Shown here one piece after another: positions 1-8,417 of a DNA stretch of 64,000 bases. How positions within the stretch are numbered: the stretch's first letter is position 1; every line of letters starts with the position of its first letter. A program made the translations under genes and the position numbers. The notes under the pieces were generated by a model. The model saw only the letters and a program-made list of their open reading frames with translations, had not been told where the DNA came from and did no database searches. The stretch lies in assembly GCA_964619885.1 (NCBI GenBank), contig CAZUGA010000005.1, forward strand, positions 1-64,000, given 5' to 3'. Source of the stretch: CAZUGA01 sp964619885 (GTDB lineage Bacteria > Pseudomonadota > Gammaproteobacteria > Methylococcales > UBA1147).

Positions 1-15
1 AAGATTCTATCTTAA

Positions 16-489
16 AATTGGGTCGATATTGGTCCAGTTTTTGGGGAGTATTATAAATGTCTATATTACTATCTTAAGAAAGCTCGAGTTGACGGCGACA
101 CTTTGGTTTTTCAAATCGATTACGTTGAATACATCAATAACCCCCAAAACGTTATTTCGTTCATAGAACAGATTAAAAAAGCTGGATGCCGGATCGCATT
201 TGACCATTTTGGTTTTGGAGAATATTCGGAAAACCAACTTAAGGATTTGGGAATAGACTTCATAAAAATTGATGGTAGTTTCACTCGAAATATGCTCAAT
301 CAACCATCACACCAGAAGACTATCAAACACATCCAAGAAACCGCTCAGAGCTGTAATGTCAAAACGATAGCTAAATCGGTCGAAAACGCAAATGCCTTGG
401 CTATGTTATGGAACGTCGGAGTCGATGCGGTTCAGGGTTATTTTATACAAGAACCCAACGAAAGCATGCGCTTTGATTTTAAAGGTTGA
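16..489 (+). CDS. FimX-like EAL domain, C-terminal part
   Basis: This is the last ~157 codons of an EAL (cyclic-di-GMP phosphodiesterase-type) domain. Visible family blocks are LVFQID, the FGFG turn after AFDH, DFIKIDGSF, TIAKSVENA and the ending LWNVGVDAVQGYFIQ. The LW-x-GV-QGY-x-P-DF ending is that of the FimX branch, whose EAL domain usually binds c-di-GMP without cleaving it and controls type IV pili; here the family motif E in the second strand reads D (FQID). In this frame a TAA stands at 13-15, just where homology to the domain should continue upstream, so the gene is either interrupted or frameshifted near the window edge. A TTG at 103 could start a short product but would begin inside a beta-strand. 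Domain identity is fairly sure; intactness is not. Confidence 0.6.
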   Translation, partial: NWVDIGPVFGEYYKCLYYYLKKARVDGDTLVFQIDYVEYINNPQNVISFIEQIKKAGCRIAFDHFGFGEYSENQLKDLGIDFIKIDGSFTRNMLNQPSHQKTIKHIQETAQSCNVKTIAKSVENANALAMLWNVGVDAVQGYFIQEPNESMRFDFKG

Positions 490-658
490 CGGAATGCCAT
501 AGGTTCTCCAAACACGATTCTATGTGAGCTAGACCACTTGTAAACCGGAAAATTCCGCTGACTGCGCTGTATGGGCAATCGTTAACAACAAAGGCAAAAA
601 CTACTCAATTCAAGGATCTTGATAGCATGGCCTCCGCTCTACAAAAATAAAATCAATT

Positions 659-1585
659 TTAGTTTTGATTAACGATACCGTGCGGTACGTGCCCAGTTGG
701 AACATGTTTGCCAGCCGATTCGCAATGGCCCCGCTGATCGTCGAAAAATATGTCGGCACCAAAAGCATCCAAAAATAACCCCTTATCCTTCCCACCAAGA
801 AACAAAGCTTCATCGATTCTAATATTCCAAGCTCGCAACGTACGAACAACCCGTTCATGCGTGGGTGCTGCCCTAGCCGTCACCAATGCCGTTCGTATAG
901 GAGAATCTTGAGGCTCAAAAAGTGTTTGGATGTGATGCAATGCACTGAGAAATTCTTTAAACGGACCTCCCGACAGCGGCTTTTTTGCAGCAACTTTTTC
1001 GTTTTTTGTAAATGCTTTTAATCCCTGTGCTTGGTATATACGCTCTGACTCATCGGAAAATAATACCGCATCTCCGTCGAACGCGATTCTCAGTTGCTGA
1101 TTCTCATTATTGCCGGGCACGCTAGAAAATATAGTGGCTGCCGCAAATCCACAATCCAGTGCTTTTACCACATCTTCGGAATTAGACGAGAGGAACAAAT
1201 GAGCTTCGAATGCAGGAATATAACCGTACGGGGAATTACCGCTGGTAAATGCAGCTCGGGTTATATTCAGGCCGTGATTTTGGATGGAGTTGAAGACTCG
1301 CAAACCGGTATCGGCACTATTTCTCGATAGTAGAATCACTTCGACCAGTTGTACACCTTGGAATTTTTCGTTCAACCCCAGAAGCTTGCGCACCAATGTA
1401 TAGGCAACACCCGGCTCGAGAATCTGATCTTCCCGATCTATCTGATAGTTACAGAACGCTTCCTTGCCTTCATTTTCAAATATTTGATGTGATTCGTCCA
1501 GATCGAACAATGCCCTGGACGATATCGCTACAACCAATTTTTTGATTTTTGACTCGGCTATTGCTTTTTCTACCGAAGAATTCAT
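659..1585 (-). CDS. Cytosolic 5'-nucleotidase (PF06189 family)
   Basis: This 308-residue protein matches the bacterial 5'-nucleotidase family throughout: the opening VVAISSRALFDLDE, the block EVILLSRNSADTGLRVFNSI, the segment NITRAAFTSG, the HAD-like LRIAFDGDAVLFSDE and the late FFDDQ. The family hydrolyses nucleoside 5'-monophosphates (purine preference in characterised members) in the cytoplasm. Length is normal and the ATG start precedes the conserved region by about 17 residues. No strong Shine-Dalgarno is visible. It is convergent with the EAL fragment and is separated from the roadblock operon by ~275 bases in which I see no gene, so it is probably transcribed alone or as the distal part of that operon. 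Confidence 0.85.
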   Translation of the reverse strand: MNSSVEKAIAESKIKKLVVAISSRALFDLDESHQIFENEGKEAFCNYQIDREDQILEPGVAYTLVRKLLGLNEKFQGVQLVEVILLSRNSADTGLRVFNSIQNHGLNITRAAFTSGNSPYGYIPAFEAHLFLSSNSEDVVKALDCGFAAATIFSSVPGNNENQQLRIAFDGDAVLFSDESERIYQAQGLKAFTKNEKVAAKKPLSGGPFKEFLSALHHIQTLFEPQDSPIRTALVTARAAPTHERVVRTLRAWNIRIDEALFLGGKDKGLFLDAFGADIFFDDQRGHCESAGKHVPTGHVPHGIVNQN

Positions 1586-1861
1586 CTAATTTCTGGCGAT
1601 CTCGAAAACCTATAGAGTAAATCAAACTCTTATACAAACCAACAAATTAGACTATATCCAGGTAGATACTCGAAAACGCGACATCAATCCTAAGAAAATT
1701 ATTAAATCAATGAGTCGACCCACTACACAAAAATATTTTCAAAACTATACGAACTGCGGACAATTGACCTATTCAGCACTCGTATTCAAAACCCTAACGA
1801 TTAAATAGTTTTGTAATCACGGCCCTTTTATAAAACCCGCCATTCAATATCCGACTATACG

Positions 1862-2224
1862 TCAAATCATTTTCGCGACACTTTCCGCGGCTCTTTTAAC
1901 GTCTAAAAATATCAGTCCTAATTTTGCATTTGGCTTGGCCATTACGGTTAAAACAGCTTCCGCGCCTGCATAGGTCATCAACACGTATCCGTGATCGCCT
2001 TTTATCAATACCTGCTCCAAATCTCCGCGACCCAATTCCTTTGCGGTACGGTCCCCCAAAGAAAGCATTGCCGCACTCATCGCGCCAACCCGGTCTTCGT
2101 CCAAACCTTGAGGCAAGACCGCCGCCATCATTAGCCCATCCGTTGAAATCACTCCGGACGCTTCGATATCGGCGGACGTGCCATTAAGATCGGTAAGCAC
2201 GGAAGTAAGCATATCTGCACGCAT
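1862..2224 (-). CDS. Roadblock/LC7 domain protein (MglB-like)
   Basis: A 120-residue single-domain roadblock/LC7 protein: the pattern LTDLNGTSADIEASGVISTDG followed by a helix AAMLSLGDRTAKELG and a strand pair VLIKGDHGYVLM plus AVLTVMAKPNAKLGLIF is typical of MglB-like regulators. In bacteria such proteins act as GTPase-activating or scaffold partners of MglA-type small GTPases that set cell polarity and pilus activity. AGAGG seven bases before the ATG supports the start. It is the last gene of the minus-strand operon that also carries the GTPase at 2991-3536, which supports a partner relationship (inference). Confidence 0.85.
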   Translation of the reverse strand: MRADMLTSVLTDLNGTSADIEASGVISTDGLMMAAVLPQGLDEDRVGAMSAAMLSLGDRTAKELGRGDLEQVLIKGDHGYVLMTYAGAEAVLTVMAKPNAKLGLIFLDVKRAAESVAKMI

Positions 2225-2341
2225 TTTTATACCTCTTAATTATACGTAATTAGCCAGCAATCCTTCGCCGGAAAGTATTCCAACTGTATGGCCCATACCA
2301 AAAAAGTATGTAAATCGTTTATCCCTGTATTTACGACTAGC

Positions 2342-2989
2342 CTAATTTAACGTGGACGGCGCGTAGCGCATGCTAAGCGTCCAAACCAAATTAACGAACT
2401 CGGGTTGATTAAAGCGCGGAATACCGGATACAACCAAAACGAACCTTTGCTTGCCGATATGCAGTGGCCAAAAGCCTACTTTGCTGCATCCTGCTGCATC
2501 AACCAAACCCCATGCTCCACTACCTAAACCCAAATTGTTCATCAACAAACCAGACCGCCGCTCGTTTAGATTGGCAAGATCGGCGCTTAGAGCCGATAGT
2601 TCTTCTGCCACTTCGTGTGGAAAACCACTCGCCGCAAGGTAAAAACCTTGGCTATCCGATAACAATACTTTGCCATCGTCGGTTAACGATGCCAGCATTC
2701 CGGGTAAAATATCCTCAAGCGGTTGATTGGGACAAGTAATCGGATTATTTACACCCTGAATCCAAAGCAATTGCTGTGCACGATGCACCAACTCAGAGGC
2801 TTGTTCGGTATCAGACAATCCAGTCCAAGTCTTAATACTCTGAAGGGTTAATTCCGGTGTTGTATCGTGCTGCAATAGCGCGCGTAAGAACTGCCGGGGC
2901 GGATCTTGTTCTGCGGCGGAGATTGCATGATAAGCCCCACCTGGAGTGGGATAGACGTATAAATTGTCAACTAAATCGAAGCTCTGCAT
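2342..2989 (-). CDS. Unknown protein with possible C-terminal roadblock-like fold
   Basis: I do not recognise a named family. The 215-residue protein has an N-terminal alpha-rich half (residues ~1-100) and a C-terminal half starting KVLLSDSQGFYLAASGF, followed by a helix EELSALSADLANLNERR and strands ending in FVLVVSG. This strand-helix-strand order resembles a second, divergent roadblock/LC7 domain. The ATG has an excellent AAGGAGG six bases upstream, located inside the end of the GTPase gene; the GTPase stop lies only one base before this start, so the two are probably translationally coupled. No signal peptide or membrane segment. Its job is probably tied to the GTPase and the 120-residue roadblock protein. 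Confidence 0.65.
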   Translation of the reverse strand: MQSFDLVDNLYVYPTPGGAYHAISAAEQDPPRQFLRALLQHDTTPELTLQSIKTWTGLSDTEQASELVHRAQQLLWIQGVNNPITCPNQPLEDILPGMLASLTDDGKVLLSDSQGFYLAASGFPHEVAEELSALSADLANLNERRSGLLMNNLGLGSGAWGLVDAAGCSKVGFWPLHIGKQRFVLVVSGIPRFNQPEFVNLVWTLSMRYAPSTLN

Positions 2990-2990
2990 T

Positions 2991-3536
2991 TCAAGCCTCC
3001 TTAAGGCCTGGATCTAACGAAAACAGTAACGACTGAACCAACAGCGAAATGTCCGTCCTGACCCTAGCATCAACCTCAAATATCGGCGGATTTAGACTCG
3101 AACCTAACTTATTCAGCTGTAAATGATAATCCTCAATACCTGGCGATTGGCTCAAATCCATTCGAGTTACACCAATTACGACCTTTGTAGAGCCAATAAA
3201 CTTTTCGAACGACTCCAGGAAAAACCGCATGTCTTTGAATGGATCGGGACGCGTATTATCCAATAACAAAACCAGCCCAATTCCGCCAATAGTCAGAATA
3301 TCCCACATAAAATCAAAACGTTCCTGCCCAGGCGTACCATACAAATGAATCCGCTCACCATCATCCAAATGTAGTACACCGTAATCCATCGCGACAGTCG
3401 TCGCCGGTTTTCTATCCTTTGCCATATCGCTCGCCGATTCGTCGGTACGAACAGGGGGTTCATCGCTTATCGACTCAATTGCCGTTGTTTTTCCGGCACC
3501 CACGGGTCCGGTAAATATGATTTTGTATGCGCTCAT
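2991..3536 (-). CDS. MglA-like small GTPase
   Basis: A 181-residue Ras-like GTPase. The P-loop GPVGAGKTT is at residues 10-18, a candidate switch I threonine at T46/T47 (KPATTVAMDYG), the G3 motif YGTPGQERF at 66-74 and a G4 variant TRMD at 124-127 (canonical NKxD, here Thr-Arg for Asn-Lys). The TPGQ switch II and TRMD variant are typical of bacterial GTPases paired with roadblock proteins. It is cytoplasmic, with no membrane anchor visible. Genes upstream (receiver-like, FimV-like) and downstream (unknown, roadblock) are within 1-30 bases, making this the likely switch of a polarity or type IV pilus control complex (inference from context). Confidence 0.85.
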   Translation of the reverse strand: MSAYKIIFTGPVGAGKTTAIESISDEPPVRTDESASDMAKDRKPATTVAMDYGVLHLDDGERIHLYGTPGQERFDFMWDILTIGGIGLVLLLDNTRPDPFKDMRFFLESFEKFIGSTKVVIGVTRMDLSQSPGIEDYHLQLNKLGSSLNPPIFEVDARVRTDISLLVQSLLFSLDPGLKEA

Positions 3537-3564
3537 CGCCGCGTTGGTTATAAACTATTGATAT

Positions 3565-4767
3565 CTATTTAATTCTTAAACGTGAAATTATTCTCTGCAA
3601 CAACCCGCCTTGTTCTTTATGCGCCGGAATTGCTGTTGCTGCATGCACCAGACCGTCTGACTGGCGCTTAACTGGTCCCGCCAAACCCAACGCCCATGCG
3701 GCGCTAAAAAATGAAAAAACGTATTGCTGCGGAATCTGTAACGCGTTGGCGATTTCAAGTAATGTCTTTGGTTGTCCGACCATAACCGACGCGATTCTCA
3801 ATGCATGCGGAATCACCACTAATCTAGACAAATTTGGCCAATGCCGCAAAAATACAGGTTGATCAAGCCGCACGCCTGCTGGAATCCTCCCGTTAGACGT
3901 CCATAACGCGAGCTTCCACAGCAACGCATCCATCGATTGAAACCTGCTGGGATCATGAGATCCGCTTTCCTGGGACAAATCAACCGAGGTCACCCTAATT
4001 TTGGATGCTTTGCACGTGCCCCCAACATCAATCGCTGACACAGACTTGATTGGCACTACGCAAAATGCGCGTAATTGCTTATCGTCAGAATCAACCCAGA
4101 CTTCTCTCGCATGTGGAAATATTGTGATCGGTTTCCACCCGCAATGCAGCCGTAGAATTCTATTTTTTGACACGGCCAATTTCATGGCCGATTGAACGTA
4201 GGCTTGCAAATATTTTTGCGAATCGTAGTGGGCAAGCTCGACTTGTTCTGGATCAGAAGGATCAATATCCCGGACGCCACCCACAAACGAACTATAGGCT
4301 TGCTCATCCAATTGCATTGCCGTTGTATGCGCTGCTTTGTGGACCTGCGATAACGATTTAATATTTCGTTGAACAACAATCGGCGAGTCAATGTCAGAAT
4401 CACCATCGGATTTATTTTCAGATTCTAAATTGAGATTCCTCGAAAGTACCTGTCTAACCTTGGTAAATGCTGCAAGCATCTCTGACGCTTGTATAGGCTT
4501 ACGAACGTGAATCAGATCTTGTTCTTTAGGAGTTGCAAGCGATAAGGCGATAATCGGCCGATGTGGATATACTTTTTTCTGTTGGGCGACTATGTCACCG
4601 CCGTGCATAGCATCCAGATCAATGACACTGACTTGGGCACTCTGATCGCTAACTAAAACGCCTTCGTTCTGACACAATTCCTGCAGAAACAAATAGAACG
4701 TATTAATCGATCTATCATCCATACCGTGGACCGATAATTTCAAAGCCTCGGTATCATCGACAACCAT
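3565..4767 (-). CDS. Degenerate receiver-domain protein with C-terminal unknown domain
   Basis: A 400-residue protein. Residues 1-100 look like a response-regulator receiver: VVDD near the N-terminus (residues 2-5), a candidate phospho-acceptor in VIDLD (D50 or D52), IIALS with Ser in place of the usual Thr, and a RKP (K90-P91) on the last strand. The middle and C-terminal part (residues ~150-400) contains a beta-rich block around RLHCGWKPITIFPHAREVW and a helical region ILEIANALQI-like that resembles a winged-helix or DprA-like fold; I cannot name it. It starts three bases after the FimV-like gene ends, so it is in the same operon. Function is unproven; probably a signalling or scaffold component of the GTPase module. 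Confidence 0.6.
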   Translation of the reverse strand: MVVDDTEALKLSVHGMDDRSINTFYLFLQELCQNEGVLVSDQSAQVSVIDLDAMHGGDIVAQQKKVYPHRPIIALSLATPKEQDLIHVRKPIQASEMLAAFTKVRQVLSRNLNLESENKSDGDSDIDSPIVVQRNIKSLSQVHKAAHTTAMQLDEQAYSSFVGGVRDIDPSDPEQVELAHYDSQKYLQAYVQSAMKLAVSKNRILRLHCGWKPITIFPHAREVWVDSDDKQLRAFCVVPIKSVSAIDVGGTCKASKIRVTSVDLSQESGSHDPSRFQSMDALLWKLALWTSNGRIPAGVRLDQPVFLRHWPNLSRLVVIPHALRIASVMVGQPKTLLEIANALQIPQQYVFSFFSAAWALGLAGPVKRQSDGLVHAATAIPAHKEQGGLLQRIISRLRIK

Positions 4768-4770
4768 GTC

Positions 4771-5514
4771 TTATTCGACTTTATCCAGTCGATTCGAAAA
4801 TTCCACCCACAGATCCGCATGTGGATTTCTCAACGTGTTCAATTTCTTATAAAATTCGTCGAAACAATCTTTATCTCCAGTCGATCGAATAATTTCCAAC
4901 AAATCCACCTGTAGTTCTTGTCTGTTTGGATCCTCCAATATTGCTTTTTCCAAAACCGAGCGGGCTAACTCTATCTGGCTATATTCAATATATTCGCGCG
5001 CCTCTACCAATGGATCCCGCTGAGCGCCTGATCCAATTTGCTCGGTGAATGAATTTAGCAGTACGCTGGTACCCACTAAGCCTGGATTCAATAACGAAGC
5101 TTTGCTGTCTGGAATTTGGCCACCAGCTAAACCTATCCGGCCTTCGCAAGCTTCAAGCGCATTCAATCGTTCTTTATCTAGCAGCGCACAGGATGCTTGA
5201 AGCATGCGCTGACGCAGGTTATCACCTCGCCCGTCAAGCACTATAAACAAATCGATTAACGCACCGTACAATCGATCGGCGTTCGCTAGATCGACATAGA
5301 GTAAGATTCGCTTGACATGATTACTCAGCACCTGCGGTCGGCGTACGACCTGATAATCGATATACTGAGCAGTTTCTCTGGTCTTAGTTACAGTGCCAAG
5401 CTGTAAATTCGTTTTATTCGAAACCAAGAATTCCGGTTCGATAGAAATGGACGCTCGATGTACGCCGAAATCCTCATTCTGAGACCCACCGTCTTTAATA
5501 TTTGCTTGATTCAT
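4771..5514 (-). CDS. FimV-like C-terminal TPR protein
   Basis: A 247-residue soluble protein. Residues ~167-225 match the conserved C-terminal TPR region of FimV: DPLVEAREYIEYSQIEL, then an alanine/arginine helix, EDPNRQEL and LLEIIRSTGD ending in FYKKL. FimV is the inner-membrane hub for polar assembly and c-di-GMP-linked control of type IV pili, but here the LysM and transmembrane regions are absent. An N-terminal helical segment (70-120) is unknown. It is the first gene of the five-gene minus-strand operon and is followed after three bases by the receiver-like gene. No strong ribosome binding site precedes the ATG. Role in pilus or polarity control is inferred. Confidence 0.7.
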   Translation of the reverse strand: MNQANIKDGGSQNEDFGVHRASISIEPEFLVSNKTNLQLGTVTKTRETAQYIDYQVVRRPQVLSNHVKRILLYVDLANADRLYGALIDLFIVLDGRGDNLRQRMLQASCALLDKERLNALEACEGRIGLAGGQIPDSKASLLNPGLVGTSVLLNSFTEQIGSGAQRDPLVEAREYIEYSQIELARSVLEKAILEDPNRQELQVDLLEIIRSTGDKDCFDEFYKKLNTLRNPHADLWVEFSNRLDKVE

Positions 5515-6459
5515 ATGTACTGATAGGTCTCAACATTTTCCGCTTACAACGGTAGTCACATTATTCAATGTAGTGTTACGCCAATATCAACATCACCCAT
5601 GCCCCTGTTCGTGCGGAATTTCTAAATATAAAGCCTAGCGCCACTTAGAAAAGCTACACCGCGATACAATCAGATTTATTGCTTCCGCTTTGGATAACCG
5701 TTGAATAATCAGGCAAATCTTTACTGAATAACAGTAGCAGTTATTGAGGGTTTTTCTAGGGGAAACCTGCAAATCGCTGCAGGCGGCAATTTAAGATTTT
5801 AAGACCTAAAGAACCATTGACTGGTACAAGTTCGGCTATTCCTTTGTCAGCAATCAATGAATACTCGCAGATTTATTCAGCGCTCAATCCATTAGAGTCA
5901 TTATCATTTTCTAACCCATCGAGAAACGACATAGCAAGATAAAAATTTATTTTGAAATCTTTCAAGTTTCGCCTCCAACTTTATTAAGAAAGGAGAATAA
6001 AAAGATTTGAAAAAGTACAGCTTGACGACTTACGTCCTGCATTCAATATTAGCGTGGTTTAGATTGCACATTGAATAAGAAGCGATCTTGGATATAGTTA
6101 TCATGAGAAAGTCCTATCCAGTGCCAATCTCACGAAAAATGGCGAAAGCCGATAAATCTGCATCGAACACAACAGTAAATCGTGGATGAACATAATCCCT
6201 ATTGTTTTACCCACTGAGCCTTGATTGACAACTTTTGAGATCACCGCTACATTTCTTACCAACAGGAATTAAGCTATGTTTTTATTCAGCCTACGGTGGT
6301 GGCTTTAAGAACATTGTGTTGCGGCAATACTATATGGTAATTAACGGGCCATATGCCGTTGACAGCCTAGCTTTAAAGTAAAGATTCTCGATATCGTGGA
6401 AACTGAGCATGTATATTGATATATGCATTGGGTTAAACCGGAATTGAAGCAGAATAATA
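5515..6459. other. Long non-coding interval
   Basis: 945 bases without a convincing gene between the divergent FimV-like operon and a methyltransferase. It is AT-rich, with stops in all frames. I see a short hairpin CCTGCA/TGCAGG at 5766-5783 without a T-run and a doubtful 28-codon ORF at 6103-6189. It must hold the promoter of the leftward operon and perhaps that of the rightward genes, but no clear -35/-10 pair can be defended. It may contain decayed coding sequence. Confidence 0.5.
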
Positions 6460-7212
6460 GTGGGTAAACTTAAGGAGAAAGCCAGTCGTTATACCGAGGC
6501 GTTCAATGGCGCTGCCCCACTTGCGGATGAAGGAAACCGACAACAAAAAGCCGCAAAGATTCGCGCGGTCCTGGAGCACGAGGGAATTATGCCCAGAAAA
6601 GGGCTTAAAATTCTAGATATAGGATGTTCATTCGGATTTATTCTGAAGTCGTTAACCCCTGACGATGCAATCGGTATCGGTGTAGATATTGATAGGAATA
6701 TTGGATCAAGCGGCAGAAACGTGCGTTTTGTTCGTTCTGATGCAGAAAATCTTCCGTTTTCCTCTTCGTCTTTTGATATTGTAGTTTGTAATCATGTCTA
6801 CGAACATACTGATAACCCAGACAAAATGCTTGCTGAAATCGATAGGGTATTGAACGATTCGGGAGTCTGCTATTTCGCAGGTCCTAACAAGTATGACGTA
6901 ATCGAACCTCATTATGGCTTGCCGTTTTTGAGCTGGTTGCCAACAATACCAGCAAATATATATATGAAGATTACCGGGAAAGGTGATCGCTATACCGAAA
7001 GGCCATATTCATACACAAGGATCAAAAAGTTATTTCGAAACTTTAACGTGATTGGCTATACCGAAAAAATAATAGGTAACCCTACTCTATATGCAGCAAC
7101 AGATATACTTCCACCTGGTTCGGTTAAGAGGTGGTTTGCAGCTTTTCTTTTTAAAAACGTACCATTTTTTTTTCCAGGTTACGTCTTCGTGTTAAGGAAA
7201 TCTCCAAATTAA
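6460..7212 (+). CDS. Class I SAM-dependent methyltransferase
   Basis: A 250-residue methyltransferase of the Methyltransf_11 type. Motif I ILDIGCSFGF is at residues 51-60, the acidic end of strand 2 is in GVDIDR, motif II is VRSDAENLPFSSSSFDIV and the post-motif CNHVYEHTDNPDKML follows. The C-terminal third is hydrophobic (PFLSWLPTIPANIYM, AFLFKNVPFFFPGYVFVL), suggesting membrane association and a lipid-linked or membrane-bound substrate. The start is a GTG without a good ribosome binding site, so it may be a few codons off. It is 43 bases upstream of the polytopic membrane protein at 7256, on the same strand. Substrate unknown; a glycan or glycolipid is likely from context. Confidence 0.8.
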   Translation: MGKLKEKASRYTEAFNGAAPLADEGNRQQKAAKIRAVLEHEGIMPRKGLKILDIGCSFGFILKSLTPDDAIGIGVDIDRNIGSSGRNVRFVRSDAENLPFSSSSFDIVVCNHVYEHTDNPDKMLAEIDRVLNDSGVCYFAGPNKYDVIEPHYGLPFLSWLPTIPANIYMKITGKGDRYTERPYSYTRIKKLFRNFNVIGYTEKIIGNPTLYAATDILPPGSVKRWFAAFLFKNVPFFFPGYVFVLRKSPN

Positions 7213-7255
7213 CTTGGTTATTCTTGCTTTAGCATAGGCTAATGATACCCCTACT

Positions 7256-8176
7256 ATGCAGCTAATCAATAGGCAGCTGATATCGGTGCTCCTGCTATTA
7301 TGCGGCATCGGATATATTACTGTACTTATGGCACATAGCTGGAAGCAAATTGCCATTCTTTTAGCATCAGCGAATATTGCTCTACTTGCTTTGTCATGTG
7401 TTATAGGCATTGCGAGTATGATTGTCACGAGTCTGTTTTTCCATCATCTGCTGGACAAACACGCCCTGCCTCTCCCTATAGGTGATGTACACCGACTTTT
7501 CTTCTTCGGTCAAGTAGCAAAGTACGTACCGGGTAAGATCTGGGGGATACTTTACCAAATTACATCTATCAATAAGGATGGTGCCTCACGTGGTATTGCG
7601 GCTGCAAATTTAGATTTGATGGTAATTTCGATACTCTCGAACCTGTCGCTTGGAATGGTGTTGTTGGCATATAGTATCAACCAGTTTCTTGCTGCGGCAA
7701 CCTTCTTTCTGGGACTATACGCGACTGTTTTGACGTCCCGTTCAATTTTATCCGGAAAGGTAGTTGGCTGGATATTGAGTAAGTTTACAAGGGACCGAGC
7801 AACCCAATTCCGACAGACCGGTCCGTCAAAAAACAAAGTAACGCCGGTAATTCTGTATTACGTCCTGATAAGCATAACCGGTGTATTAGCATACTATCTA
7901 ATGATGAATGCCGTTTTTTCTTTTTCATTTCACCATGTAATAGTGCATATCGCTTATCTGATCCTCGCCTGGGTTGTTGGTGTTTTTCTTTTTTTGGTTC
8001 CCGCAGGCATAGGCGTAAGGGAGCTGGTATTTATAGCCTTTGGTAAATATCTGGGGGTCGGTGAGTCCGTGGATACACTGGCAACTATTGCAGTAGTCTC
8101 GCGTTTTTGGCAGGTGTTTCAGGAGTTGGGTGCCGCCGCTGTGGTGTTTTTGTGGCAAAATGCAGAACGCAAATGA
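7256..8176 (+). CDS. Polytopic membrane protein, LPG synthase TM / UPF0104-like
   Basis: A 306-residue integral membrane protein with about seven or eight hydrophobic segments. The motif FFGQVAKYVPGKIWG near residues 82-96 is the hallmark of the lysylphosphatidylglycerol synthase transmembrane (UPF0104/YbhN) family, and the late PAGIGVRELVFIAFGKYLG also fits. Members move or modify lipids; many lie in glycan clusters as flippase-like proteins. There is no C-terminal aminoacyltransferase domain, so it is not an MprF synthase. It ends 16 bases before the convergent acyl carrier protein gene. A role in translocating a modified lipid or glycan is a guess. Confidence 0.75.
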   Translation: MQLINRQLISVLLLLCGIGYITVLMAHSWKQIAILLASANIALLALSCVIGIASMIVTSLFFHHLLDKHALPLPIGDVHRLFFFGQVAKYVPGKIWGILYQITSINKDGASRGIAAANLDLMVISILSNLSLGMVLLAYSINQFLAAATFFLGLYATVLTSRSILSGKVVGWILSKFTRDRATQFRQTGPSKNKVTPVILYYVLISITGVLAYYLMMNAVFSFSFHHVIVHIAYLILAWVVGVFLFLVPAGIGVRELVFIAFGKYLGVGESVDTLATIAVVSRFWQVFQELGAAAVVFLWQNAERK

Positions 8177-8192
8177 GCCACCGACAAAAATT

Positions 8193-8417
8193 TCACGCTA
8201 TTCTTTTTAATGCGTCAATTATTTTCTGGAAACTAACCAATTCAACCACCTCATTATCCGAGAATTCGATCCCGAATTCTTCTTCTAGAGAAAGGATTAA
8301 CTGCATGTGTTTCAACGAATCCCAGTTAGCGATTGAATCGGGCGACGAGTCATCCGATATCTTCTCGATATTGATGCTGAAGGTATTCGACATAATTTGT
8401 TTTACTTGAGTTTCCAT
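8193..8417 (-). CDS. Acyl carrier protein
   Basis: A 74-residue carrier protein. The phosphopantetheine attachment motif is WDSLKHM, with Ser34 in DSL, preceded by an acidic helix loop and followed by helix II LILSLEEEFGIEFSDNE. Length and acidic character fit a dedicated ACP. Its ATG overlaps the TAA of the fkbH-like gene by one base, so the two are translationally coupled and almost certainly partners. It is separate from fatty acid synthesis genes, so it is probably a pathway-specific carrier that receives the acyl group loaded by the FkbH protein. Confidence 0.92.
   Translation of the reverse strand: METQVKQIMSNTFSINIEKISDDSSPDSIANWDSLKHMQLILSLEEEFGIEFSDNEVVELVSFQKIIDALKRIA

Noticed and set aside
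5766..5783. Hairpin CCTGCA/TGCAGG as riboswitch or terminator
   Set aside because: No T-run, and the conserved bases of known c-di-GMP riboswitches are absent.
7256..8176. MprF-type lysylphosphatidylglycerol synthase
   Set aside because: Only the membrane part is present; the aminoacyltransferase domain is missing.
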